Assembly: GCA_040385105.1 (NCBI GenBank)
Contig: JAZKHY010000021.1
Span: forward strand, 1 to 64,000
Length of the DNA: 64,000 nucleotides
Reading direction: 5' to 3'
Source of the DNA: JACMQX01 sp040385105
GTDB taxonomy: Bacteria > Pseudomonadota > Gammaproteobacteria > Burkholderiales > Burkholderiaceae_C
The notes below the pieces were generated by a model. That model ran no database searches, was not told the DNA's origin, and was given only the letters and a program-made list of their open reading frames with translations. Below, in pieces: positions 7,819 to 15,818 of this stretch (positions are counted from its first letter, which is position 1; every line of letters begins with the position of its first letter). The translations under genes and the position numbers were made by a program.

Positions 7819-9543
7819 ATGGCTAAGCGGACACCTATGCTTGCCGAATTACGCATCGATGAGCTAATTGCGGTGATGCAGAGGGAGGCGCTTGCGTTCT
7901 GGCAGTTTCGCGAGCGTGAGGCAATCATTGCGATAGTTCGCACATTGGACATGCTTGCGGTCCGACGCATGTGGCGTAACAGTTCAGATGGCAGCTCGAA
8001 TGGGCAAAAGAATGAGGAATTTTTTGCGTTTGCTGGGGTCGCCGCAGCGCTTAAGCCATTTTTGACCAGAGTTGAAGGTTTCCCCGGTCCGTTGCCTTGG
8101 CATCCAATGACACCGCAGGATGAGAGTTTCGCGCGTTGGTATCTCAATGAGTGCGGCGAGCTTTCGTATCTTAAGCGTCTGGCTGCGACAGAAAGGTACG
8201 GACTGGTAGTTGCTTCGCTCGTCGGCGACAACAAGATTTTGCTCTCAGTATCAGAAGGTGCGCCGGAGTACGCCAGCTTCTCTGCGATGAAAGAGAAACG
8301 GAGTCGGACTGGAGAGAAGTCTGGAAAAGGTGGAGATAAGCGAGGCTGGGAACGTAGGCATCGGCGGATGCAGTCATTTGTTGATGTGGTGGATGGCTGG
8401 TTTATTAGATACGACAACGATTGGGAGATCGTCGAGGCGTACCGGTCTCAAGCACAAGCGGTAGCATCGACCTTCTTTGAAGCCGAAGCGTTGGACTCAA
8501 GCGTCGTCCTGGGAGATAGAGATTTCGGTACGTGGAAGCATGCTTGTGACCAAGCGCTGGGCCGAGTACTTGCGCACATAGATTTCGCTGCCATCCTTGA
8601 AAGGAAGCGGCCCGGTGTGAGGTTGATCGACACCTTTACTATTTTTGCACGGCGCGAAGACGTGGCGGCGGTCTGGGAGGAGGCCGGGCTTCCTAGGAGC
8701 CGCATTGCTGCGACGATGAAGGCATTGACGTTGGACGCTGATGGGTTGGCGGACTGGGAAAGCGCCCATGAAACGCCTTGCCCTTTCTACGTTGATCTCG
8801 GTAAGAACTTCGTGCTTATGCCGTGCTTCGGAGCACTCACGAATCCTTACTTCGCGCTGTTTCGGCATCTACGAGTTAACTATCAACGGGATTGGGATAG
8901 AGGAGTTGATCTGAGGGAGGCTGCATTCAGGCAGGATCTTGCAGATATGTTTCCAGAGCCGAACTTTTCGGTGCCGAGCAGTGGGTTCGCCATCCGGCGG
9001 ACGGATGGAACGCTGCTCACAGATATCGATGCCGTTGTGCTTGACCGTAGATCGGGCGCACTCGCTTTGGTGCAGTTGAAATGGCATGACGTTTTTGGCA
9101 GATCACTGGCTGAGCGTGAGAGCCGTCGTCGTAATATTGAGAAGGCAAACGAATGGGTCGGAAAGGTCTCGGATTGGATCGATGGGCGATCCAGTGCCGA
9201 CGTCGCTAAAGGTCTCGGTTTGACCGGTCTGGGTGCTTCGGACAGGCCCTTGATTTATGTTCTCGCTCGTTACAACGCCCGTTTTAGCGGCGAGACAAAT
9301 CAGGATAAGCGCGCTGAATGGCTGGGTTGGCATGAGATGCTGGCCTCGTACCGGGGCGACGAAGAAAACCCTCTTGTTGTTGTTCCCAAAAAGATCTCGG
9401 AACGGCAACAGAAGCTTGGGGCTGACCTCTCATCGAACAGTATTTTCCAATTTTCCGGGTGCGAGATTGAGCTACGGATCGGTCCCAAGGAAGGCGGGGT
9501 TAGCAGGGCGGATGACGCTTCTGCACAGAAGAACTCCACATAA
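7819..9543 (+). CDS. Protein of unknown family with possible PD-(D/E)XK nuclease core
   Basis: I do not recognise this 574-aa family. The N-terminal half is helical and has a Lys/Arg/Gly-rich stretch around residues 155-185. In the C-terminal third, TDIDAVVLDRRSGALALVQLKWHD fits the D...(Q/E)xK pattern of PD-(D/E)XK nucleases, with Asp near residue 398 and QLK near 419; this stretch is the only functional hint. A conserved-looking CPFYVDLGKNFVLMPCFG segment precedes it. No helicase or methyltransferase motif and no membrane segment is visible. The ATG at 7819 has GGAGAG 6-11 bases upstream. About 120 bases separate it from the divergent vsr start, so a promoter should lie there. Base composition is the same AT-richer type as its neighbours. 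A role as the effector nuclease of the island is an inference. Confidence 0.6.
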   Translation: MAKRTPMLAELRIDELIAVMQREALAFWQFREREAIIAIVRTLDMLAVRRMWRNSSDGSSNGQKNEEFFAFAGVAAALKPFLTRVEGFPGPLPWHPMTPQDESFARWYLNECGELSYLKRLAATERYGLVVASLVGDNKILLSVSEGAPEYASFSAMKEKRSRTGEKSGKGGDKRGWERRHRRMQSFVDVVDGWFIRYDNDWEIVEAYRSQAQAVASTFFEAEALDSSVVLGDRDFGTWKHACDQALGRVLAHIDFAAILERKRPGVRLIDTFTIFARREDVAAVWEEAGLPRSRIAATMKALTLDADGLADWESAHETPCPFYVDLGKNFVLMPCFGALTNPYFALFRHLRVNYQRDWDRGVDLREAAFRQDLADMFPEPNFSVPSSGFAIRRTDGTLLTDIDAVVLDRRSGALALVQLKWHDVFGRSLAERESRRRNIEKANEWVGKVSDWIDGRSSADVAKGLGLTGLGASDRPLIYVLARYNARFSGETNQDKRAEWLGWHEMLASYRGDEENPLVVVPKKISERQQKLGADLSSNSIFQFSGCEIELRIGPKEGGVSRADDASAQKNST

Positions 9544-9683
9544 GTTTTATTGAGCCGTTGTTCGTCAATCTAAATACCTACTGTTGGCGACGCATTCGAT
9601 TCAGGAGAACACACATCTAATGGGTGAACCCCAGTGGGCGCGTTGACTTCACCCGAGTAGTATGGAGGTGGAGTACAAGTAGT

Positions 9684-11372
9684 ATGCAGTACTGGTTAAA
9701 TGTGGATCAGCCGAATCGTACGCAGATGTTGCATCTGGATGACGGTTGTGGAGATGTTCGAAGAAGAGGCGCGGGCGGCGTAAAGCCTGTTGGCTCTCTA
9801 AATCGTATCGGAGGGTGGCTGACATTTGATGCCGTTGAAGCTGCTGTAGCCGACTCAGAGACTCGGCTCGACGAAAGGTACAAACATCTCGGCTTTTGTA
9901 CTAATTGCCAAATCAATTCGGCACCCTTCAAGCGCATCGCGATTGAACACGATGCCGCCATTGAGTCGAAGGTTGGGACCGAGGCTCCGCTCAGCCTGTT
10001 GACGCGGGAACACATATTGGAGGCGCTTCGCCTCTTAAAAGCTGGGCGCCCAACCGCTTTCGCCGAGTCAACTAAATATGACTTACTGTTCGAAGGAGCT
10101 CGATACCCGCCAAAGCGCGTCGCTGGATTGGCATTAGAACAGCTTACGCACCGACCATTTACTCCACAGACGTTTAAGGGCGGCCAGGAGTCGACGTGCT
10201 TTCGAGTGTTGGAGCGAGCGGGCTTTACGATTGCTCCAAAGCGGTCGCCCGGCGTCGCGTCGCTCACGGACACACTAGGCGAGATACTGGATTTGCAACG
10301 GAAATATTCCAAAGACAATACGGTAGCTATGCAGCGTCGTGGGATATTGGTCAGAGTTACGTTGCGTCAACTGATCGAAAATCATTTGGAGGAAATCGAA
10401 CCCATCTTCTCATCAGCTGGGTACGCTGCTAAGGTTGAAGGCAAGGATGGTGTTGGCAGAAAAGTGGAATCCGCCTGGGTCCGACTATTCGATGACCTCA
10501 TGTCGCCGTCGGCAACGCAGGGTTGGTATGTGGTTCTGCATTTTTCGCGATTGGGGCAGTATTTCTATTTGACGCTTGGGTGTGGGGCGACAACCTTTAA
10601 GGATGGGAGTCTTCATCCCATCGCCACCGCCGTATTGGAATCACGTATTGCTTGGGCACGAGCTCTGCCAACTACGGCCGGCTTTGACGCGCGAAGGTTC
10701 TCAGATAAAGTTGAATTGCACGGGAATGATCTATCTCGGCAGTTCGAACGAGCAATAGCCTATGCAAGACGCTACGAGATCGCTGATTTCGACGAGCCCG
10801 ACTTCTGGTCTGACGTACGAGCATTGAGTAAGCGGCTCACCACTATTTACGATTTCCAGCGTCAAGGCTCGGATCCAGCGGCCATTAGCCAGGAAGTGGA
10901 GTTTTTACAGAGTGCAATTGCGGAAACGATATCCCCGACAAAAACGGCGCAGAAGGGGCAAGGTCGGGGACTTTCTGGGCCAGAACGTTTTGCCGTGGAG
11001 CGCAGGGCCATGGACGTAACCTATGAAGGGCTCATAGATGCAGGATTCAATCGAATTGTCGATACGTCTGACAAGGAATCGTATGACTTCAAAGGCGAAA
11101 AAGATGGCAAAGAATGGCTTATTGAGGTTAAGGGCACTACAGGTCAATCTGCGGATTTGTTTCTGTTGACCGCTGCTGAGCTTAGGTTGCATCGGGCTCG
11201 CAAGGGGGACACGATCCTGGCAATGGTGAGCAACATACAGTTAGTTCGTACCGGTGGCATAAAAGCAATAGACGGCGTTCTGTTAATAGAAATGCCTTGG
11301 GACCCGGATGCGTGGACATTTGAACCAACTGCGTTTAGAGCCACGCGAGGCGAGAATCCAGCTACGTCTTGA
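9684..11372 (+). CDS. MrcB_N/DUF3578-DUF3883 protein, putative modification-dependent nuclease
   Basis: The protein is 562 aa from the ATG at 9684. That start has a GGAGGTGGAG site 10 bases upstream and gives the N-terminus MQYWLNVDQPN, which looks like a small YWLN-type domain; a GTG at 9624 would add 20 residues. Around residues 105-180 a LLFEGARYPPKRVAGLA / TFKGGQEST segment resembles the head domain of ScoMcrA-like modification-dependent enzymes. About residues 195-310 resemble MrcB_N/DUF3578 (WVRLFDD, GWYVVLHFS). The C-terminus (about 430-555) is DUF3883, with YDFKGEKDGKEWLIEVKG giving the D...ExK nuclease signature. Such proteins are thought to sense modified or foreign DNA and cut it. 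It is the last gene of the AT-richer island. The domain calls are from memory of sequence patterns. Confidence 0.75.
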   Translation: MQYWLNVDQPNRTQMLHLDDGCGDVRRRGAGGVKPVGSLNRIGGWLTFDAVEAAVADSETRLDERYKHLGFCTNCQINSAPFKRIAIEHDAAIESKVGTEAPLSLLTREHILEALRLLKAGRPTAFAESTKYDLLFEGARYPPKRVAGLALEQLTHRPFTPQTFKGGQESTCFRVLERAGFTIAPKRSPGVASLTDTLGEILDLQRKYSKDNTVAMQRRGILVRVTLRQLIENHLEEIEPIFSSAGYAAKVEGKDGVGRKVESAWVRLFDDLMSPSATQGWYVVLHFSRLGQYFYLTLGCGATTFKDGSLHPIATAVLESRIAWARALPTTAGFDARRFSDKVELHGNDLSRQFERAIAYARRYEIADFDEPDFWSDVRALSKRLTTIYDFQRQGSDPAAISQEVEFLQSAIAETISPTKTAQKGQGRGLSGPERFAVERRAMDVTYEGLIDAGFNRIVDTSDKESYDFKGEKDGKEWLIEVKGTTGQSADLFLLTAAELRLHRARKGDTILAMVSNIQLVRTGGIKAIDGVLLIEMPWDPDAWTFEPTAFRATRGENPATS

Positions 11373-11410
11373 GATGTTTATCAGCTGCCAGCACCAATAG
11401 CGACTGAAGC

Positions 11411-11433
11411 CGGCCGCTAGCGTGTAGCGGCCG
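11411..11433. terminator. Perfect 9-bp hairpin after the island
   Basis: CGGCCGCTA and TAGCGGCCG form a perfect stem around a 5-base loop, 38 bases after the stop of the DUF3883 gene. No clean T-run follows, so it may be a weak terminator or a structural border. A second inverted repeat, GTAGTTG (11447-11453) and CAACTAC (11466-11472), follows directly. Confidence 0.5.
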
Positions 11434-11498
11434 TCCTTCAAGGTTTGTAGTTGGCCTTCCTGATACAACTACGAAGGCTCTACCTTCTCGGCCCTAGC

Positions 11499-11831
11499 TC
11501 ACTCCGGCATCACCGGCTCCTTCGGCAACTTATCCAGCACATTCTGCGCAGCAGTCAGCCGCGTATAGAAGTGCCCGTTGACGATCCGCAGCCATGCGCT
11601 GAGCCCTTCCCTGTCCAGCTCGAACATCGGCTGGCCAGACATCATGATGGGGTCGATGAGGGACTCCAGAAAGTCCATGGAATGCAACGCATCGCTCATG
11701 CCGCGCAGCTCGTCTTCCATGTCGCTGTGGAAGTTCTCAGGAAGCGCTTTGTAGTGGTAGGCCGGGGGTGGCGCGCTGGCGCCGGGGTTACTGCAGGTAC
11801 TGCTAGTGTCGTGATCCGTGGTACGCGACAT
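11499..11831 (-). CDS. Small hypothetical protein (110 aa)
   Basis: The family is not recognised. The protein is acidic, soluble and probably helical, with repeated Met and Asp/Glu (FHSDMEDELRGMSDALHSMD) and no signal peptide or membrane segment. The start ATG at 11831 follows a purine-rich AGAGAAA site. The same stretch has open frames on the other strand, but this one has the better ribosome site and a more protein-like composition. It lies between the end of the AT-richer island and a noncoding segment with many inverted repeats (11906-12061), which would sit in its 5' leader if transcription starts beyond it. That association makes it look like a mobile-element or phage-type small gene, but nothing proves it. 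Confidence 0.55.
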   Translation of the reverse strand: MSRTTDHDTSSTCSNPGASAPPPAYHYKALPENFHSDMEDELRGMSDALHSMDFLESLIDPIMMSGQPMFELDREGLSAWLRIVNGHFYTRLTAAQNVLDKLPKEPVMPE

Positions 11832-11905
11832 GGGGTTTCTCTCTTTCGTTCAGTGGTTGATGTTGAACGCCGCACAGGTACTGCTTGATTGGCGGCAGCC
11901 CGAAT

Positions 11906-12061
11906 GGTTGGAGAGACCGGACGCCCACGGGAAACCGGTAGGTCCTTGCGGACCTCCCACTCGGGCCGCCTAACAGGGGCGCGAGTAAAAGGCCGCGTGG
12001 TTAACCTACGCGGGTAGCCGACGGCCTTTTCTCGGCCGTGCACGTCTCGGGCTCTCCAACC
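11906..12061. ncRNA. Candidate structured RNA with closing stem and several nested hairpins
   Basis: This intergenic segment is densely folded. GGTTGGAGAG (11906-11915) and CTCTCCAACC (12052-12061) are perfectly complementary and would close a 156-base domain. Inside, in order, are ACCGG/CCGGT (11916-11920, 11935-11939); AGGTCC-TTGC-GGACCT (11940-11955, perfect with a tetraloop); ACTCG/CGAGT (11959-11963, 11982-11986); and AAAAGGCCG/CGGCCTTTT (11987-11995, 12022-12030) with a further small stem inside. The last hairpin has A and T flanks and could act as a bidirectional terminator. The strand is undecided: it could be a leader of the minus-strand gene starting at 11831, a leader of the plus-strand MFS gene, or an independent small RNA. 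No known RNA family was recognised. The rest of the 360-base gap (11832-11905 and 12062-12191) holds only one more short hairpin, CCCAC/GTGGG near 12066-12082. Confidence 0.45.
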
Positions 12062-12191
12062 CGAACCCACCTTTTTCGTGGGCAATACAACTTTAGCAGA
12101 CACGTGACACAGCAAGTCGCACGATGCGCGCCCAACGGCACCCCTGTCTGTGCACCCTTTCCCAACCCGCGTTATCGTTCTCCCCGGGCGC

Positions 12192-13442
12192 ATGCCCTCC
12201 CTCATTCACCCACCCATCACCAAAGCCCTCCCTTTGCCTGCCCACTCTCCCCAGGCCACCGCCCCGGCCGACTCGCTGTTCTCTGCCTTCATCCCGCTGC
12301 TGCCGCTCATGTCGGCGGTGTTCGTGGGCTTCTTTGCCATGGGCATGGCCTTGCCCGTGCTCCCGCGCCATGTGGTGGACACGCTGGGCATGGGCACGGT
12401 GGCGGTGGGGGTGGTCATGGGCTGCCAGTTCATCACGTCCATCTTCCTGGGCCGTGGCCTGGCCGGCACGGTGACGGACACGCGGGGCCCCCGGCGGGCG
12501 ATGATGCTGGGGCTGCTGGGCGCGTCGTGCGTGGGGCTGGTGTACTTTGTGTCACTGGCCTTTGTGGCGGACGCGCGTACCTCGCTGGCGGTGCTCATTG
12601 GCGCGCGGCTCTTCACCGGTGTGGCCGAGCCGTTCATCATGACGGCGGCGCTGACCTGGGGCATGCTGCAGATGGGCCCGGCGCATGCGGGCAAGGTGAT
12701 CGGCTGGGTGGGCATGGCGCTGTTTGCGGCCTACGGCTTTGGCGCGCCGGCCGGGGCCTGGGTGTATGGGCATTTCGGCTTTGCCGGCATTGCGGCGGCC
12801 ACGGTGCTGGTGCCGCTGGTGGCGCTGGCCCTGGCCTGGCGCCGGCCCGCGCTGATGCCGGTGGCGGCGGGCGTGAAGGTGCCGTTCTACAAGGTGCTGG
12901 GCATCGTGAAGCTGCCGGGCCTGGCGCTGACGCTGGCCTCCTTTGGCTATGCGTCCATCAACGCCTTTGTGGTGCTGCTGTTTGTGCAGCGCGGCTGGGG
13001 CAGCGCGGCGCTGGCGTTTACCAGCATGGGTGCGGGGTTCATTGCGGTGCGCCTGCTGATCGGGCATCTGCCGGACAAGCTGGGCGGCGCGCGCGTGGCG
13101 CTGTATTGCGTGCTGATGGAGGCGCTGGGGCAGCTGCTGATCTGGGCTGCGCCGGGGCCGGCACTGGCCTGCCTGGGCACGGCGCTGACGGGCGCCGGCT
13201 ACGCGCTGGCCTTCCAGGGGCTGGGCGTGGAGGCGGTGCGCCGCGCGCCCCCGCAAAGCCGCGGCTCCGCCATGGGCGGGTACGTGGTGTTCCAGGACAT
13301 CTCCATGGGCCTGGCCGGCCCGCTGGGCGGCTGGCTGGCGCTGCATGCGGGGCTGGGCTCGGTGTTTGTGGCGGCTGCGATTGCGGCGGTGGGGGCGGCG
13401 GGGCTGGCTTGGGGGATGATGCGGCGGCCTGTGGGGGAGTAG
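12192..13442 (+). CDS. MFS transporter, YhhS/YfcJ-like
   Basis: This is a major facilitator transporter of the inner membrane with about 12 hydrophobic segments over 416 aa. The stretch FVGFFAMGMALPVLPRHV in helix 1, followed by a GRGLAGTVTDTRGPRR loop between helices 2 and 3, is typical of the YhhS/YfcJ group of presumed efflux proteins; the substrate is unknown. The ATG at 12192 is preferred; a GTG at 12150 would add 14 residues without a better ribosome site. It is the first clearly GC-rich gene after the island and is convergent with the alcohol dehydrogenase, with the two stops directly adjoining. Confidence 0.85.
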   Translation: MPSLIHPPITKALPLPAHSPQATAPADSLFSAFIPLLPLMSAVFVGFFAMGMALPVLPRHVVDTLGMGTVAVGVVMGCQFITSIFLGRGLAGTVTDTRGPRRAMMLGLLGASCVGLVYFVSLAFVADARTSLAVLIGARLFTGVAEPFIMTAALTWGMLQMGPAHAGKVIGWVGMALFAAYGFGAPAGAWVYGHFGFAGIAAATVLVPLVALALAWRRPALMPVAAGVKVPFYKVLGIVKLPGLALTLASFGYASINAFVVLLFVQRGWGSAALAFTSMGAGFIAVRLLIGHLPDKLGGARVALYCVLMEALGQLLIWAAPGPALACLGTALTGAGYALAFQGLGVEAVRRAPPQSRGSAMGGYVVFQDISMGLAGPLGGWLALHAGLGSVFVAAAIAAVGAAGLAWGMMRRPVGE

Positions 13443-14540
13443 TCAGGGCTTGATCGCCACCTTCAGCACCCCATCCCGCTGGTTGGCAAACAGCTCGTAC
13501 GCGGCCACGATGTCGGCCAGCTTGAATTCGTGCGTGACCATCACGCCCAGGTCGATGCGGCCGGAGGCCACCACGTTCATCAGGCGGCGCATGCGCTCTT
13601 TGCCGCCGGGGCACAGGGCGGTGACGATTTTGTGGTCGCCCAGGCCCGCTGCAAAGGCCGACAGCGGGATGGTGAGGTCGCTGGAGTACACGCCCAGGCT
13701 CGACAGGGTGCCGCCGGGTTTCAGCACGCGCAGCGCCTGCTCAAAGGTGGCCTGCGTGCCCAGCGCCTCGATGGACGAGTCCGCGCCGCGGCCGCCGGTG
13801 AGCTTCATGATTTCATCAACCACGTCGCAGTTCTTGTAGTTGAGTGTCGCGTCGGCGCCGAGCTGTTTGGCGATGCCCAGGCGGTGGTCGTTGCCGTCCA
13901 CCGCAATGATGGTGGAGGCGCCCAGCAGGCGCGCGCCCGCCGTGGCGCACAGGCCGATGGGGCCCTGGGCAAAGACGACGACGGTGTCGCCTATCTTGAT
14001 GCTCGCGTTCTCCGCGCCCTTGAAGCCGGTGGACATGATGTCCGGGCACATCAGCACCTGCTCGTCAGTGAGGCCGTCGGGTATGGGCGCCAGGTTGGCT
14101 TGCGCGTCGGGCACCAGCACGTATTCGGCCTGGGTCCCGTCAATGAGGTTGCCAAAGCGCCAGCCGGCTGTGGCCTTGTAGCCGTGGCAGCCGCACAGGC
14201 CCTGCGCCACCAGGTAGCTGCCGTCCTGCGAAGCGGCGCCGTCTTGCGCGGCATAGGAGTTGAAGTTGGGGCAGATGGCGCCGGCGATGACGCGCTGGCC
14301 TTCTGTGTAGCCCTGCACTGCGCTGCCGAGTTTTTCGATGACGCCGACGGGTTCGTGGCCGATGGTGAGGCCCTTGGCGACGGGGTATTCGCCCTTGAGG
14401 ATGTGGACGTCGGTGCCGCAGATGGTGGTGGTGGTGATGCGGATGAGCGCGTCGTTGGGGCTGACGTTGGGGATGGGCTTGTCGGCTATTTCGATGCGGC
14501 CTTTTTCTATGAAGACGGCGGCTTTCATCATCGTTGCCAT
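13443..14540 (-). CDS. Zinc-dependent alcohol dehydrogenase (MDR family)
   Basis: This is a medium-chain NAD(P)-dependent alcohol dehydrogenase of 365 aa. Catalytic-zinc ligands sit in CGTDVHILKGE and IGHEPVG. The Rossmann segment is VVVFAQGPIGLCATAGARLLGA, followed by IIAVDGNDHR. The usual four-cysteine structural-zinc lobe is not evident; the region instead reads ICPNFNSYAAQDG, as in the tetrameric secondary-alcohol enzymes that lack structural zinc. The start at 14540 (MATMMKAAV) is chosen because AGGAA lies 7-11 bases upstream. The gene is divergent from the VOC gene at 14708. The substrate cannot be told; a short secondary alcohol or aldehyde is likely. Confidence 0.9.
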   Translation of the reverse strand: MATMMKAAVFIEKGRIEIADKPIPNVSPNDALIRITTTTICGTDVHILKGEYPVAKGLTIGHEPVGVIEKLGSAVQGYTEGQRVIAGAICPNFNSYAAQDGAASQDGSYLVAQGLCGCHGYKATAGWRFGNLIDGTQAEYVLVPDAQANLAPIPDGLTDEQVLMCPDIMSTGFKGAENASIKIGDTVVVFAQGPIGLCATAGARLLGASTIIAVDGNDHRLGIAKQLGADATLNYKNCDVVDEIMKLTGGRGADSSIEALGTQATFEQALRVLKPGGTLSSLGVYSSDLTIPLSAFAAGLGDHKIVTALCPGGKERMRRLMNVVASGRIDLGVMVTHEFKLADIVAAYELFANQRDGVLKVAIKP

Positions 14541-14707
14541 ATGTGTTCCTGTGACGGGCTTGGGCACGTGCGGGATGCGTATGCGGCTCGATGTTGTCAG
14601 TATGGGTGCCTTGCGGCGCGTGGGGTTGATTCAAATCAAACGGTTACTGACAGGTCCCAGCGCGTGGGGTTATTACGCTGGCGTTCCAACTACCAAAGGA
14701 GCCTCAC

Positions 14708-15118
14708 ATGACAACCACTGCCCTGAACCCCAGCGTCCTCTCCCACGTTTCGCTGGGCACCAACGACTACCCGCGCGCCAAGGCGTTTTATGACGAGGTG
14801 CTGGCTACGCTGCAGATCAAGTGTGTGATGGACTTTCCGGGTGCTGCCGGCTATGGCCGCGCGTTCCCGGAGTTCTGGGTGCAGAAGCCCCATGACGGCG
14901 GCAAGGCGCAGGTGGGCAACGGGGTGCACATTGCGTTCCTGGCCAACTCGGTGGACGAGGTCAAGGCCTTTCATGCAAAGGCGCTGGCGCTGGGCGGCAA
15001 GGACGACGGCGCGCCGGGCTTCCGGCCGGAATACGACGTGGACTATTACGCCGCATTCGTGCGCGACCTGGACGGGCACAAGATCGAGGCGATGCTGATG
15101 GTGTCGGGCAAGGTGTAA
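14708..15118 (+). CDS. VOC family (glyoxalase/bleomycin-resistance-like) protein
   Basis: A 136-aa protein of the vicinal oxygen chelate fold. It has the usual opening LSHVSLGTNDYPRAKAFYDEVL (His as likely metal ligand), a central GVHIAFLANSVDEVKAFH, and the closing YAAFVRDLDGHKIEAML with the Asp/Glu ligand region. These single-domain proteins are metal-dependent lyases, isomerases or dioxygenases, and this one is too generic to assign. A strong AAGGAG lies 7 bases before the ATG. It stands alone between the divergent alcohol dehydrogenase and a small downstream gene. Confidence 0.9.
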   Translation: MTTTALNPSVLSHVSLGTNDYPRAKAFYDEVLATLQIKCVMDFPGAAGYGRAFPEFWVQKPHDGGKAQVGNGVHIAFLANSVDEVKAFHAKALALGGKDDGAPGFRPEYDVDYYAAFVRDLDGHKIEAMLMVSGKV

Positions 15119-15248
15119 GGGCCCTGGCATGGCGGCATCAGGATGTGACAGGGCAGTTGTCTGACAAGGCGTGGCGCATGGCGCGTCCAGAATGGTTTGC
15201 CTGGGCCCGGGCATGCGGCCGGGGCCGGCAACCTGAAGGAGCTTTCAA

Positions 15249-15479
15249 ATGTCTCATCCCAAGTCGAAGAAGAAACTCATGGAGCAGGCCGCTCGCGCCA
15301 ATGCCAATGCCGACCATTCCGGCAAGGTCGAGAACGACCGCAACAAGCCGAACGCCCAGGGCGTGACGCAGAAGAATGAACCGCAGCGCTCGCCGCTCAG
15401 CCGCAACGACCGCGAGTCGCAGATCGGCACCAACCAGTCGCAGGCGCGGCGGGGGAGTGTGAACAGCGGGGTGCGGTAG
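15249..15479 (+). CDS. Small hydrophilic hypothetical protein (76 aa)
   Basis: A short, very hydrophilic protein rich in Lys, Arg, Asn, Gln and Ser, starting MSHPKSKKKLMEQAARANANA. It has no hydrophobic core and is probably disordered. The GAAGGAGC ribosome site before the ATG is strong, which is the main reason to accept the gene. No function is recognised. It is 130 bases downstream of the VOC gene and convergent with the toxin-antitoxin pair. Confidence 0.7.
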   Translation: MSHPKSKKKLMEQAARANANADHSGKVENDRNKPNAQGVTQKNEPQRSPLSRNDRESQIGTNQSQARRGSVNSGVR

Positions 15480-15497
15480 CGCCGTGCTGACGCCTTG

Positions 15498-15818
15498 TCA
15501 GTGGTAGTCGTCTTCGCGCTGGTGGCGCACTGCCGCGATGATCACGGTTTCGCTGTTTGCAATGTCAAAGAGGGCGATATAGCCAGTTGCGCCGAACGAG
15601 ATGACCAGTTCTCTCAGAAACGGGCTCTGGTCGGCTTTCCTGCAGGTGAATGGCGAGCTCCGAAGTGTGGCGAGGCCATCCAGAATTGCAGCGAGCGCCC
15701 TGTCAGCCAACGTCAGATCACCGCCTCCAGGGCGATCGAGTTCTCGTTGCAATATGAAGTCGATCAGGCGTGCGAGATCTTCCTCGGCTTCCCGAGTAAG
15801 TTTTACCTGATAGCTCAT
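15498..15818 (-). CDS. ParE/RelE-superfamily toxin
   Basis: A 106-aa protein with the ParE/RelE pattern: an N-terminal YQVKLTREAEEDLARLIDFI helix pair, a central PFLRELVISFGATGYIALFDI strand region and a C-terminal VIIAAVRHQREDDYH. ParE-type toxins poison gyrase or, in RelE-like members, cut mRNA on the ribosome; which applies here is not visible. The start overlaps the stop of the upstream antitoxin by 4 bases (ATGA), the standard coupled arrangement. The presence of a real partner strengthens the call. Confidence 0.88.
   Translation of the reverse strand: MSYQVKLTREAEEDLARLIDFILQRELDRPGGGDLTLADRALAAILDGLATLRSSPFTCRKADQSPFLRELVISFGATGYIALFDIANSETVIIAAVRHQREDDYH

Noticed and set aside
9624..9683. 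GTG start of the DUF3883 protein
   Set aside because: Spacing to the ribosome site is poor, and the ATG at 9684 has a better site and the expected YWLN start.
11906..12061. Retron-like layout (closing repeat with internal hairpins)
   Set aside because: A retron needs a reverse transcriptase next to the RNA; no reverse-transcriptase motif was found in the neighbourhood.
1500..12191. Integrative element or prophage with integrase
   Set aside because: No integrase, transposase, tRNA attachment site or direct repeats could be found; only base composition and gene content set the block apart.
12038..13453. Long overlapping frames in the MFS and alcohol dehydrogenase region
   Set aside because: They are GC-driven frames on or opposite real genes with Gly/Ala/His-rich, low-complexity translations.
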